From Serinibacter salmoneus (GTDB lineage: Bacteria; Actinomycetota; Actinomycetes; Actinomycetales; Beutenbergiaceae), in NCBI RefSeq assembly GCF_002563925.1, contig NZ_PDJD01000001.1, positions 1,556,973 through 1,620,972 of the forward strand: DNA of 64,000 nt, read 5' to 3'. This document shows positions 43,664 through 53,653 of the stretch, piece by piece (within the stretch, counting starts at the first letter, position 1; each line of letters begins with the position of its first letter). The translations under genes were made by a program, and so were the position numbers. The notes under the pieces are model-generated. The model had not been told where the DNA came from. It made no database searches and saw nothing but the letters and a program-made list of their open reading frames with translations.

Positions 43664-44082
43664 AGGCGCTTCTCGGGGAGCACCCGGAGGCGGTCGAGGC
43701 AGCGTTGCTGCAGACGTACTCGCCGCGCGACCCGGTCGCGGAGGCGATGGTCGGCGAGATCACTCCCCGCCAGTTGCGGGTGATGATCGAGCATCTGCCA
43801 CCGGGGAACGCGTGGCAGCGGGCGGCCTACGGGCCGTGGGGTGACAGTGAGCGGCTCCAGGCGGACACGTCCAACCGGCTGCGGGACATGCTGCTGTTGC
43901 AGTCGCGGCAACTGTCTCTGGTCGCTGGCGCGCTGAAGGTGAACAGCCTGCAGGTCGGGAAGCCCGAGTACATCACTCCACCCGAGCCGGTCGGGGCCAA
44001 GGACGTGGTCCGAGCGGATCTGGATCGCGCCTACGAAGAGCAGGTCGCCGCGGAGCTCGATGCCGTGATGCATCGCGAGTAA
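43289..44082 (+). CDS. Tail assembly chaperone, long form by -1 frameshift (gpGT-like)
   Basis: Joined as 43289-43645 and 43645-44082, about 264 aa. The slippery heptamer G_GGA_AAG at 43639-43645 is in the zero frame, identical to the lambda G-T slip site. After slipping, the -1 frame reads VALGAVEALLGEHPEAVEAA into the open frame ending AELDAVMHRE. The GT fusion wraps the tape measure during tail assembly. Confidence 0.85.
43639..43645 (+). promoter_or_regulatory. Ribosomal -1 frameshift site GGGAAAG
   Basis: A canonical X_XXY_YYZ heptamer, 18 bases before the zero-frame stop, located in the G-T overlap as in lambdoid tails. Confidence 0.85.
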
Positions 44083-44118
44083 GCGGCAGCAATCCGACGT
44101 CGAGGGGAGGGCCTTCAC

Positions 44119-47100
44119 GTGGCTGGTGATGTGCAGTGGCTGGATGTCCTCCCCTCGATGGAGGGGTTCGGGAAGGCTCTCAAGACCGGTGCTGACAGGG
44201 CCGCGAAGGACGCCGGGAAGTCCGCTGGGCTCGCGTGGGCGAAGAACTTCGATGACGCAGCGAGCACCGACGCCGAGGCGAAGCGCGTCACGGAACTGGA
44301 GCGCGCTGCCAAGACCGCGCAGCGCGTGGTCGACACGGAGACGCAGAACATCGCCAAGGCGCGCGCGGCCCAGCGCGACGCGGCCGCGCGCGTCCTAGAC
44401 GCTGAGGGGCGCCTGGTGAAGGCCCGCGAGTCGGGCGACACCAGCAAGGTCGAAGCGGCGGAGCTGCGCCTCGAGGGAGCGCGTGAGCGGTCCCGTGCGA
44501 CGTCACTGAAGGTGGAGTCCGCCGAGGGTGCCCTCCGCGCCGCGTACCAGGAACAGCGCGACACGCTCGGGCGCCTGGATGAGGCGCAGCGGGACAACCG
44601 CACCGAGACCGGGAAGACCGAGGGCGCGTGGGACAAGCTGCGCGGCGCGTTCAAGAAGAGCGACGACGCCGCCGGCGACGCCGAGGGCAGCCTGAAGAAG
44701 GTCGTCACCCAACTGGCGCTTGCTGCTGGTGCCGCCGCCACGTTCGCGGCCGCGTGGGGTGGCGCGATGGACCTCTCGGCGTCCGAGGCGACGCTGGAGG
44801 CGTCTCTGGGGTTGAGCGCCGAGCAGGCGGAGATCGCTGGCGACGTCGCCGGTGGGCTGTTCGCGGACTCCTACGGCGAGTCGATGGGCGATGTGACCGG
44901 CGCCGTCGAGGCGGTCATGTCCAGCATCAAGGGGATGCGCGAGGGCACCGAGGAGGACATCTACGCGATGTCCGAGCGGGCGCTCGCGTTCGCGGACATC
45001 ATGGGCGCGGATGTGGAGGAGTCCACGCGTTCGGCTGCGCAGCTGATCAATCAGGGTCTCGCTGCTGATGGTGTGGAGGCGTTCGACCTTCTGGGTGCGG
45101 CGTTGCAGCAGGTGCCGTCGGCCTTGCGGGGCGAGGTGCTCGCGGCGTCGGATGAGTACTCGACGTTCTTCGCGCAGCTGGGTCTGGATGGTCCGGAGGC
45201 GGTGGGGCTGCTGGTTTCGGCCAGCGAGGATGGTCAGTACGGCATCGACAAGATGGGCGATGCGCTCAAGGAGCTGACGATCCGGTCGACGGACATGTCG
45301 TCGACGTCGGTGGAGGCCTACGAGGCCGCTGGGTTGTCCGCTGAGGACATGTCGGCGAGGTTCCTCGCGGGTGGTGAGGACGCGAACGCGGCCCTGGGTG
45401 AGCTGGTGGACGGGCTCCTGGGGATCGAGGATCCGACGGATCGAGCAAACGCCGCGATCGCGCTGTTCGGGACGCCGCTGGAGGATCTCGGCACCGAGGG
45501 GATTCCGGAGTTCCTGTCCTCGCTGTCGGGGGCGGATTCGGCGCTGAGCGACTTCGCGGGCACCTCGGGTGAGGTGACGGATGCGGCATCGAAGACGGTG
45601 GACCCGATCGAGGGCGTGAAGCGCGCGTTCATGGGTGTGCTCGCGGAGGGTGTGCAGCCTCTGGTGGAGCCGCTGCAGGCAGTGGCGTCGTGGGCTACGG
45701 AGAATCCCGGGCTCATGCAGGGCGTGGCGATCGCGCTGGGTGTGTTCGCGGGCGCCCTGGGTGTGGCTGCGGTCGCACAGTGGGCGATGAACTCCGCGAT
45801 GCTCGCCTCCCCCATCACGTGGATCATCCTGGGGATCGTCGCGATCGGCGCCGCGGTGGTGGCGCTGGTGAAGAACTGGGACTCGGTTTCTGCGTGGCTG
45901 ATGGACACCCTCGGTCCGGTGGCCGACTGGTTCGTCGGTGCGTGGAACTGGATGCTCGAGGCTGGCCAGGCCGCGTGGGAGGGCATCAAGACCGCCGCGC
46001 AGTGGGCGTGGGAGAACGTCCTCTCCCCCGTGTTCACCGCGGTTGACGACGTGATCACGAACGTGGTTGGCCCTGCCATGACGTGGCTGTGGGAGAACGT
46101 GTTCGTCCCTGCGTGGGACGGGATCAAGTGGGCGTTCGAGGTCGCGTGGAACGTGATCAAGCTCGGCCTGGACGCGATGAAGCTCTACTTCGAGAAGGTC
46201 ATCGCGCCGGTCGCCACCTGGTTGTGGGAGAAGGTGTTCCAGCCCGCGTGGGATGGGATCAGCGCTGGCGTGACGTGGATGTGGGACGAGGTCGTCAAGC
46301 CGGTGTTCGACTCCCTTTCCGGGTTCGTTGAGGACGTCGTTGCCCCGGGCATCGCGCGTGGTGTGGAGATCGTGAAGGGCATCTGGGATGGGCTGATGAG
46401 CCTGTTCCGCGCCCCGATCAACTGGGTGCTGGAGACGGTCTGGAACAACGGGATCGTGACGGTGTTCGAGAACGTCGCGAAGGCGATCGGCTCGGACGCT
46501 CGACTTCCGCAGGCGAGCCTGATCGGCGCCCCGTCCTCGAGTGGGTCTGGTGCATCGCGTGCACCTGCCGGCGTCGGTGCACGGGCGTTTGCTCGGGGTG
46601 GCTACGCGGCTCCTGGGTGGGCGCTGGTCGGTGAGGAGGGTCCGGAGCTGGTGAACTTCACCAGCCCGGGGCGGGTGTACACGGCCGTAGAGACCGCGCA
46701 CGCTCTCGCTCACGGTGAGGACCTCTCGCCGGAGCTGTCGCGGCGCGCGGCGGGCGCGTCCCCGTCGCAGGCTCTGGCACCGATGGGTGACAACATCGTT
46801 CAGCGGGTCGGCTCGGCGATCGGCTCCGCAGTGTCGTCTGCGGCGTCTGCTGTGACCTCGTGGGTGCGCGGCGGGCTGGCCAGTGCCGCCGGTCTCGTCC
46901 TGGACCCGGTGAAGGCTCTGATCGGGAACACCGTCTCCACCTGGGGCACGTTCGGTGAGCTCACAGGTGGGGCCGCGACTCGCCAGATCGACAACCTGCT
47001 GGAGTGGATCCGCGGGAAGGACGAGGCCGCGACCGGCCCGGGCGGCATCGGCGGCCCACCGCCCGGAATGGACGGGTGGGTGCGCCCCTCGCGCGGACCC

Positions 47101-47718
47101 GTGACCTCACGGTTCGGTCCCCGGTGGGGCGGCACTCACGCCGGTATCGACATCGCCGGCGGTGGCCCAACCTTCGCGATGCACGACGGCGTCGTGTACC
47201 GCACCGGGTCAGGGATCCTCGCCGGCCGCACCGGCCTGGGCATTGGGATCGACCACGGAGGTGGCACCTTCACCTACTACGGGCACAACCCGATCGGTGG
47301 AATCCAGGTGCAGCCTGGTCAGAAGGTCACCGCTGGGCAGCACATCGGCTACCAGGGCGCCACGGGCAACGTCACCGGCATCCACCTGCACGCGGAACTA
47401 CACCGCGGTGGGTGGGGCCGCGCCGTCAACCCGGAGTCGCTCGGTGTGTTCGACTCCGGCGGCTACCTGCAGCCCGGCGCCTTGGGGATGAACCTCTCAA
47501 ACGCACCCGAGCCGGTCCTGACCGGGCAGCAGTGGGACGACATCCACACGCTCGCGATGCGCGGCGCCACCGCCGGGCGGATGCACCCGGACGACATCAC
47601 CGCGCTCGCCCGCACCATGGCGAGCGAGCTCGGGCTCACACTCGGGCCGATCGCTGACGGCTACCGCGACCTGCGGGACACGACTGACGGCGCCCGCCGG
47701 CGCTCGCGGATGGGGTGA
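44119..47718 (+). CDS. Tape measure protein with M23 peptidase domain
   Basis: 1199 aa, longest gene here; it sets tail length. Residues about 50-170 are coiled coil. A hydrophobic segment is near 195-215, and long hydrophobic helices lie at about 535-590. Residues about 600-760 hold tryptophan-rich repeats (TWLWENVFVPAWDGIKWAFE). Residues about 990-1105 form a LytM/M23 domain (THAGIDIAGG, GIHLHAELH), which would cut peptidoglycan during DNA entry. GTG start. Confidence 0.92.
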   Translation: MAGDVQWLDVLPSMEGFGKALKTGADRAAKDAGKSAGLAWAKNFDDAASTDAEAKRVTELERAAKTAQRVVDTETQNIAKARAAQRDAAARVLDAEGRLVKARESGDTSKVEAAELRLEGARERSRATSLKVESAEGALRAAYQEQRDTLGRLDEAQRDNRTETGKTEGAWDKLRGAFKKSDDAAGDAEGSLKKVVTQLALAAGAAATFAAAWGGAMDLSASEATLEASLGLSAEQAEIAGDVAGGLFADSYGESMGDVTGAVEAVMSSIKGMREGTEEDIYAMSERALAFADIMGADVEESTRSAAQLINQGLAADGVEAFDLLGAALQQVPSALRGEVLAASDEYSTFFAQLGLDGPEAVGLLVSASEDGQYGIDKMGDALKELTIRSTDMSSTSVEAYEAAGLSAEDMSARFLAGGEDANAALGELVDGLLGIEDPTDRANAAIALFGTPLEDLGTEGIPEFLSSLSGADSALSDFAGTSGEVTDAASKTVDPIEGVKRAFMGVLAEGVQPLVEPLQAVASWATENPGLMQGVAIALGVFAGALGVAAVAQWAMNSAMLASPITWIILGIVAIGAAVVALVKNWDSVSAWLMDTLGPVADWFVGAWNWMLEAGQAAWEGIKTAAQWAWENVLSPVFTAVDDVITNVVGPAMTWLWENVFVPAWDGIKWAFEVAWNVIKLGLDAMKLYFEKVIAPVATWLWEKVFQPAWDGISAGVTWMWDEVVKPVFDSLSGFVEDVVAPGIARGVEIVKGIWDGLMSLFRAPINWVLETVWNNGIVTVFENVAKAIGSDARLPQASLIGAPSSSGSGASRAPAGVGARAFARGGYAAPGWALVGEEGPELVNFTSPGRVYTAVETAHALAHGEDLSPELSRRAAGASPSQALAPMGDNIVQRVGSAIGSAVSSAASAVTSWVRGGLASAAGLVLDPVKALIGNTVSTWGTFGELTGGAATRQIDNLLEWIRGKDEAATGPGGIGGPPPGMDGWVRPSRGPVTSRFGPRWGGTHAGIDIAGGGPTFAMHDGVVYRTGSGILAGRTGLGIGIDHGGGTFTYYGHNPIGGIQVQPGQKVTAGQHIGYQGATGNVTGIHLHAELHRGGWGRAVNPESLGVFDSGGYLQPGALGMNLSNAPEPVLTGQQWDDIHTLAMRGATAGRMHPDDITALARTMASELGLTLGPIADGYRDLRDTTDGARRRSRMG

Positions 47719-49853
47719 CGATGGCGATTCAGTGGGGTTCGTGGGCGTCGGGTTCGTCGTACACGCAGTCGCGTGTGGGAATCGATGTCGTTCGTTCCGG
47801 GGGGACGGTGACGGCGCGGTTCTACGACGCGTCGAACGCGCCGGTGACGGGTGACAGTCGCACGTTGTCCCGCACGGGTGGGTCGACGTCGTACTCGGTG
47901 ACCTACGGCAGTGGTGGTGGGACGACGTTCATCGAGTCGGTGAACTACTCGATTGCGGCTGGTGCGTCTCTGACGATCAGTGCGTCGGTGTCGGGCGTGT
48001 TCAACGGTGCGGCGCCGTCGGTCTCGGTGTCGGTGTCGCGGCCGTTCGATGCGCCGGCGGCGCCGGGGACGCCGTCGGTGGCGCGGTCGTCGGACACTCG
48101 GCAGGTGGTGTCGTGGTCGCGGAATGCGACGACGGCGGCGCCGTACTCCTCTCAGCGTGTGCAGCGGCGAGACTTCACGGGTTCGTGGGGTTCGTGGCGT
48201 GAGATCGCGTCAGTGTCGTCGTCGGCGACGTCGTACACGGACAACGGAACTGTGGCTGACCGGGCCTACCAGTACAGGGTGCGTGCGGTGAACTCGACCT
48301 CATCTGCGACGTCGGGGCAGTCGGACACGGTCTATACGACGCCGGCTGCGCCGTCGGGGTTGGTGGCGAGCAAGTCCGGTACGGGTGATGTGATCCTCTC
48401 GTGGACGAACAACGCTCGGGTGTCGGGGTACGAGACTCGAGTGATCTACCGGTACGAGGATGGGGCGTGGTCAGACGAGATCGCGGTGGCCTCGGGTGTG
48501 AGCACATACACGTTCACGGGGGCAGATCCGACGCGTCGGATCGAGTTCCACGTGCGAGCTCGCACCACCGATGGGTCGAATCTGTATTCGGGGTACGCCG
48601 CCTCGGGGTGGGTGCAGTTGCAGACGCCGCCGGATCCGCCGTCGGGGTTGTCGCCGTCGGGTGGTGCTGGTGACGCGACGGAGGCCGTGGGTCTGTCGTG
48701 GACGCATGTGCCGGCGGACACGAGCCCGCAGCGTCAGTTCGAGTTGCGGCATCGTGAGTCAGGCGGCTCGTGGGTGACTGTTGGTCCCGTGGCTGGTGGA
48801 TCGCCATCGTGGTCGTTGCCTGCTGACTCCTACAGCAATGGTGCGATCGTGCAGTGGCAGGTGCGCACGTGGGGGGATCACGAGGACCCGTCGTCATGGT
48901 CGGCCACGGCCACATTCACGATGTCGGCGCGTCCGACTGTTGTGATCTCGGCCCCCGACGGTGGTGTGGTGGAGACGTCCTCTGCAGAGTTGTCGTTCGC
49001 GTACTACCAGGCGGAGGGGAAGCCGCAGGCGGCGTACCGGTGGTCGCTGGACCCGGGTGGGTCTGGCACGGTCTCCGGCTCCGGCTCGAGTCGCACCCTG
49101 GCCGGGTTGACCGATGGGCGTAGCTACACCGTGACGGTGGAGGTTCAATCCTCCGCGGGGTTGTGGTCGGCACCGGAATCGGTCTCATTCGCGGTGGAGT
49201 ACGCGGCGCCACCGCCGGCTGTGCTGGAAGTGGAGTTCGTCCGGGAGTCCGGTGCTGCAGTGATCACGATCAGCACACCGTCAGGCACACCGGCGGCGGA
49301 GTCGGTCACGCTGGAGCGTCGGGTGAACGGCCGCGACTGGCACACGGTGACGGAGGGCCTCGCGCCGAATGTGACCGTGGTGGATCCAGTGCCGTCCATT
49401 CGGGGTGTCACGGAGTACCGCGCGGTGACGGTGTCGCCGTTGCCATCCACCGGGACGGGGCCGGTGGCCGTTCTGGAGGTCGCGGAGCCTGGGTGGGTGT
49501 TCGTGAACTGCGGGCCTGGTTGGGAGTCCGTGCGCCGCTTCTGGGGGAACCCCCGGTTGTCCGCTCGTGCCTCCCGGCCGCGCGCCCTGCAGGCGTTCGC
49601 TGGCCGAACGGATCTGGTGGAGATGTCCGGCGATCGGCAGGACCTGGAGGTCACGGTGTCCGGGGTTCTCACGCCGGACAGTTCGACCGTGGAGGAGATG
49701 GAAGAACTCGGCCTCACACCGGGCGAGGTGATGTACCGCGCCCCGGACGGTCGCCGTGTCATCGGATCGATCGGGGAGGTGTCCACCGGATGGATGGACC
49801 GTCATCGGTCCTCGGTGTCGTTCACCGTGACGAGGGTGCGACGTGAGCCGTAG
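47715..49853 (+). CDS. Distal tail protein with fibronectin-III-like modules
   Basis: 712 aa, mostly beta. Three or more FN3-like modules are seen (PAAPSGLVASKSGTGDVILSW, PDPPSGLSPSGGAG), with a C-terminal distal-tail-like part (LEVTVSGVLTPDSS). Serine/threonine-rich. By position between tape measure and tail-tip genes it is the Dit-equivalent, and may bind surface sugars. Confidence 0.75.
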   Translation: MTMAIQWGSWASGSSYTQSRVGIDVVRSGGTVTARFYDASNAPVTGDSRTLSRTGGSTSYSVTYGSGGGTTFIESVNYSIAAGASLTISASVSGVFNGAAPSVSVSVSRPFDAPAAPGTPSVARSSDTRQVVSWSRNATTAAPYSSQRVQRRDFTGSWGSWREIASVSSSATSYTDNGTVADRAYQYRVRAVNSTSSATSGQSDTVYTTPAAPSGLVASKSGTGDVILSWTNNARVSGYETRVIYRYEDGAWSDEIAVASGVSTYTFTGADPTRRIEFHVRARTTDGSNLYSGYAASGWVQLQTPPDPPSGLSPSGGAGDATEAVGLSWTHVPADTSPQRQFELRHRESGGSWVTVGPVAGGSPSWSLPADSYSNGAIVQWQVRTWGDHEDPSSWSATATFTMSARPTVVISAPDGGVVETSSAELSFAYYQAEGKPQAAYRWSLDPGGSGTVSGSGSSRTLAGLTDGRSYTVTVEVQSSAGLWSAPESVSFAVEYAAPPPAVLEVEFVRESGAAVITISTPSGTPAAESVTLERRVNGRDWHTVTEGLAPNVTVVDPVPSIRGVTEYRAVTVSPLPSTGTGPVAVLEVAEPGWVFVNCGPGWESVRRFWGNPRLSARASRPRALQAFAGRTDLVEMSGDRQDLEVTVSGVLTPDSSTVEEMEELGLTPGEVMYRAPDGRRVIGSIGEVSTGWMDRHRSSVSFTVTRVRREP

Positions 49854-50964
49854 CGTCGGGGTCGCCCTGCCGGGCGTGAGCAACCCCCTCTGGGCTGCTG
49901 CTGGGGACCCGCTGAGTTCATCCCGGATCACGCGGTTCTGGGTGGAGACCCTCACGCCAGACGAATTGTCCTACGGCATCCTCGACGGCGTCACGGGCGG
50001 CTCTGTGGAGTTCTCCGCGTCCGCACGGGTGAAGGCCTCCGGGTCGATCACCCTGCACAGCAGCGAGGTCCCGGCGCAGCCGTGGCTCACGATGCGGCTG
50101 CGGCCCTGGATGAGCGTCACCGCGGGTGGGCAGGAGTTCACCTGGCCCCTCGGGGTCTACCTGCCCTCCGCCTCCACGCAGCAGTGGACCGAGACCGGCT
50201 TGACTCTCCCGGTCGAGCTGATCGACAAGGTCGCGGTCCTGGACGACGACAAGCTCGAGAGCACCTTGGCGCTCGCGGCGGGATCAGTGGTGACGGATGA
50301 GGTGCGGGCGTTGATCAGCGGTGCAGGTGAGTATCCGGGGAGCGTGACCGACTCGGATGCGACGTTGAGGTCTGCGCAGGTTTGGGAGGCGGGCACGCCG
50401 CGGTTGACGGTGATCAACGACCTGTTGGCGACGATCAACTACCGGTCCCTGTTCTGCGACGGTTACGGGTCGTTCCGGGTGGAGCCGTACCAGCGTCCGG
50501 CGGCTCGGCCACTGCGGTACGACCTGCTCGATGATGCGTCGTCGATCTACTCCCCGGAGTTCACGATCGATGAGGACATGTCGAGCATCCCGAACCGTGT
50601 GGTGGCGATCGCGTCGACGGCGGAGTCGGAGCCGATGGTGGCGGTGGCGGAGAATCTGGATTACTCCTCGCCGTACTCGATCGGGTCTCGCGGTCGGGTG
50701 ATTGCTCCTGCTCCGGCGCAGGTGGAGGCGACGGATCAGGCTGCGTTGGACGGGATCGCTCGCCGTCGCCTGATCGAGGCGTCCACTCCTACGCAGACGG
50801 TGGCGGTGTCGATCCTGCCGGTGCCCTTGGAGCTCTTGGACGCGGTGAGGCTGCGCAACCAGGCCGCGGCGCATGACGAGCGGCACTCGGTGCAGAGCAT
50901 CCGGGTGGAGTTCGATCCGCTGGCGTTGATGACGGTGCAACTGCAGAGGGTGGTGGACCTGTGA
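49843..50964 (+). CDS. Tail-tip (Tal-like) minor tail protein
   Basis: 373 aa from GTG 49843, overlapping the previous gene by 11 bases. Pattern GVTGGSVEFSASARVKASGSITL and FTIDEDMSSIPNRVVAIAS match the actinophage minor tail proteins that follow Dit. It forms the tail base hub. Confidence 0.75.
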   Translation: MSRSVGVALPGVSNPLWAAAGDPLSSSRITRFWVETLTPDELSYGILDGVTGGSVEFSASARVKASGSITLHSSEVPAQPWLTMRLRPWMSVTAGGQEFTWPLGVYLPSASTQQWTETGLTLPVELIDKVAVLDDDKLESTLALAAGSVVTDEVRALISGAGEYPGSVTDSDATLRSAQVWEAGTPRLTVINDLLATINYRSLFCDGYGSFRVEPYQRPAARPLRYDLLDDASSIYSPEFTIDEDMSSIPNRVVAIASTAESEPMVAVAENLDYSSPYSIGSRGRVIAPAPAQVEATDQAALDGIARRRLIEASTPTQTVAVSILPVPLELLDAVRLRNQAAAHDERHSVQSIRVEFDPLALMTVQLQRVVDL

Positions 50965-51209
50965 CCCTCCACGGTGAGCTGACGAACGTCAACCGGCGCA
51001 TCGACGACCTCGCACGAAGCCTCCCCCGCTACCGCTTCGCGACCATCACCGCCACGGCGCCGGTCAGGGTCCGGCTCGACGGCGACTCCGAGCCGCTCCC
51101 CATCACCCCGCCCTCGCTCGTGGACCACTCGACGCTGACGATCGGCGACCGCGTCGCCGTTCGCCTGCACTCCGGCCAGCTCCTGCTCGAAGGCCGCGTC
51201 TACTCCTGA
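50961..51209 (+). CDS. Small minor tail protein
   Basis: 82 aa, beta-rich with an OB-like pattern (RFATITATAPVRVRLDGDSE, GDRVAVRLHSGQLLLEGRV). GTG overlap with the hub gene. Probably a baseplate plug; inferred. Confidence 0.55.
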   Translation: MTLHGELTNVNRRIDDLARSLPRYRFATITATAPVRVRLDGDSEPLPITPPSLVDHSTLTIGDRVAVRLHSGQLLLEGRVYS

Positions 51210-51225
51210 CCATCACACACCCGCC

Positions 51226-51243
51226 CCCACCGAGATCGGTGGG
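51226..51243 (+). terminator. Hairpin CCCACCGA-GA-TCGGTGGG
   Basis: Perfect 8-bp arms around GA, then TCCTTCG, before the small gene at 51274. Likely separates the hub genes from the fibre genes. Confidence 0.6.
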
Positions 51244-51273
51244 TCCTTCGCGCTGCCCTTGAGGAGGCCGCCC

Positions 51274-51480
51274 GTGACCGTCCTACCCGTAGACGCCGCA
51301 ACCGGTGACGTGACCCGCGCCATGCGGCACACCGCCGAGATGAGAACCCTCGTGGAAGCCGCCCAGGCCGACCTCGTGGCCGCCCAAGAACGCCTCACCA
51401 CTGCGGTGAAGGCCGAATCCACCGCCCGCGCCGCTCTCGATGCGGCGCTCGCTGTAGCTGCTGAGGGGGTGGGCTCGTGA
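51274..51480 (+). CDS. Small coiled-coil protein before the fibre gene
   Basis: 68 aa from GTG 51274 with GAGGAGG upstream. Nearly all helix (EMRTLVEAAQADLVAAQERL), likely a trimeric coiled coil. Overlaps the fibre gene by four bases; a possible fibre assembly partner. Confidence 0.6.
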   Translation: MTVLPVDAATGDVTRAMRHTAEMRTLVEAAQADLVAAQERLTTAVKAESTARAALDAALAVAAEGVGS

Positions 51481-53582
51481 CGTACTTTCCGTGGAACTCG
51501 TTCGCGCTGACGGACGTGGAGGGGCGTCGGCCTCTCGCATCGCAGGTGGTGTCAATCGCGGACTACGAGACGGGTGAGCCTGTGACCCCGCTGGACGCGG
51601 GGATGCAGCCCACGACGTTGGTGACGGGTCCGATGGGGCAGGTCGGGAAGTTCTGGACGGAGGACCACGACGCGATCACGTTGACGGCGGGTGGTGTGGA
51701 GCATTGGCTCATTCATCCGACGCGGATGCGCAAGGGAGAGAAGGGCGACCAGGGAGATCGGGGGGAGCCTGGCCCCTATGGCGGCACGGTGGTCACGGAT
51801 CCTCAGGTGGCGTCCTACGTCGCGGGGATGTCCGAGACTGCGGTGGCGCTGAATCATACGTTCTTGTCGAAGACGGCGAGCCGCACATTGGTGGTCGAGG
51901 ACTTCTTCGTTGATGGGGACTCCGACAATGAGACCTGGCAACGGGCGGTCGATGCTGCGATCGCGACGGGTGGGCACTGCACGATCCAGGGCACCAAGCC
52001 GCTGTACGTCCTGGAGCACGAGATCGACATCCGGGGCCTGGATACGGTGCTCATCATCGGGCTGGGGTGGCGAGGCACGACGTTCATGGGCGACGGCGAG
52101 CACTACTGGGAGGACAACACGCAAGGGCTGCGGGCCGCGTTCCACGTGCCCCCTGGACCCGGTGCGAACGTCACGGGCGTCGTGTTCCGGGCGCTGCGGT
52201 TTGAGGGCGGGCTGAACACGACCCTGAGTGGCTTCGTGCGCGAGCCAGACAAGATCACCCCCGGCTCCTACGATCACGGCGCGATCCGCGCTGCGGTCGA
52301 GTTGAACGGCAACCTCGTGCCGAACGAGTCGACCAACCCCACAATCCGCGGCGTGTATGTCGTGGACTGCGAGATGTACGCCCTGCCGATGCTCCCGCTG
52401 CACTTCCGGGGCGTGTCTGAGTCGGGGATGATCGACTGCCGCCTGGAGCGCAACCGCGACCCCGGCTGGCTGTTCTGCCAGGGCGTGCGCGTCACCGGGA
52501 ACACCATCCGCTGGTCGCAGGACAACGGCATCAGCCTCTCGCGCGGCTGCACTCAGTTCGTGATCGCCAACAATGATGTCTACGGCTCCTACTTCGGGGG
52601 CATCCACGTGGCCGGCTTCGGGGGTGACGCCGGCCCGTCCTATGGCGTGGTAGTCGGAAACACGATCCGGCACTCAGCCATGTACGGGATCAGCGCCGAA
52701 AAGGCACCGGTGGCGATGGTCATCACTGGCAATGTGATCGACGGCGTGAACCAGGGCGCGCCGGGCACCAGTTGGGAGACAGACAGCCTGAGCAACCGCT
52801 ACGGCTCGGGCATCCTCGTGGCTGGCGACCACGAGACGGGCGCGATAGCCAAGGCTGTGGCCGTCACGGGAAACACCGTCATCCGCGCCGATCGCGTGGG
52901 CATCTGCTACTTCCTGACCGAAGACCTGACGATCACGGGCAACACGATCATGGACTCCGGAGTCGCCACCCTGCCGGTTTCTGGCGAAGCCGTCCCGCTC
53001 TCGCCTGTGCGCAACATCGGCATCGGCATGGCGTCGGGTTACCAGTCCGCCGCGACTCACACCGTCGTCACGAACAACAACATCGTGGACCGACGCGAGA
53101 TCCCGCTCATGTTCTACGGCATCCACGACGGCGACGTTGCCGACACCGAACGATGGGGCAACACCGTCGTCGGCGCGCAAGTCCGCTACGTGGAGACCTG
53201 GAGGGCGAAGGACCAACTGGATGTGGGGTCCAGCGAGGCCACTGCGCCCGTCCTGTCGATCCACTCAGCGAGTGGCATCTACCGGCAGATCACCTCCTAC
53301 GAGGATGGCGAACTACGAGGGCGTCTCAGGTGGGCGGCGTCCTCGAACTTCGAGGTCGTCACGGTGGACAACGCTGGCGTGGAGACCGCAGCCGTCACCG
53401 TGGCCCGCCTCACCGCACAAGCCCGGTTCGCCGCCCCTCCGCGCCTGCCGTCCTACACCACAGCGAACCTCCCCAGCAGCAGCACCATGGGCGCCGGCGC
53501 CATGCTGTTCGACACCACCCGCGGGAAGGTCCTCGTCTCCAACGGGTCCGCGTGGCGCAACCTCGACGGCACCGCACCCTGA
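51477..53582 (+). CDS. Tail fibre / receptor-binding protein with beta-helix
   Basis: 701 aa. An N-terminal virion-attachment domain (about 1-85), a short collagen-like GEKGDQGDRGEPGPYGG (about 86-101), then a right-handed parallel beta-helix of pectate-lyase type (about 190-520: repeats of VTGNTIxxSxxxGI type), and a small C-terminal beta part. It should bind, and may degrade, a wall or capsule polysaccharide. No catalytic residues could be fixed. Confidence 0.8.
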   Translation: MTYFPWNSFALTDVEGRRPLASQVVSIADYETGEPVTPLDAGMQPTTLVTGPMGQVGKFWTEDHDAITLTAGGVEHWLIHPTRMRKGEKGDQGDRGEPGPYGGTVVTDPQVASYVAGMSETAVALNHTFLSKTASRTLVVEDFFVDGDSDNETWQRAVDAAIATGGHCTIQGTKPLYVLEHEIDIRGLDTVLIIGLGWRGTTFMGDGEHYWEDNTQGLRAAFHVPPGPGANVTGVVFRALRFEGGLNTTLSGFVREPDKITPGSYDHGAIRAAVELNGNLVPNESTNPTIRGVYVVDCEMYALPMLPLHFRGVSESGMIDCRLERNRDPGWLFCQGVRVTGNTIRWSQDNGISLSRGCTQFVIANNDVYGSYFGGIHVAGFGGDAGPSYGVVVGNTIRHSAMYGISAEKAPVAMVITGNVIDGVNQGAPGTSWETDSLSNRYGSGILVAGDHETGAIAKAVAVTGNTVIRADRVGICYFLTEDLTITGNTIMDSGVATLPVSGEAVPLSPVRNIGIGMASGYQSAATHTVVTNNNIVDRREIPLMFYGIHDGDVADTERWGNTVVGAQVRYVETWRAKDQLDVGSSEATAPVLSIHSASGIYRQITSYEDGELRGRLRWAASSNFEVVTVDNAGVETAAVTVARLTAQARFAAPPRLPSYTTANLPSSSTMGAGAMLFDTTRGKVLVSNGSAWRNLDGTAP

Positions 53583-53592
53583 CTCACCCTTC

Positions 53593-53627
53593 GACGCCCG
53601 CACTCCTCACGCGAGGGTGCGGGCGTC
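53593..53627 (+). terminator. Hairpin between fibre and endolysin genes
   Basis: GACGCCCGCA / TGCGGGCGTC with an inner CCTC/GAGG and ACGC loop. No T tract. It may limit read-through from tail to lysis genes. Confidence 0.6.
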
Positions 53628-53653
53628 ACCCATACCCCGAGGGAGGCGTGCTC

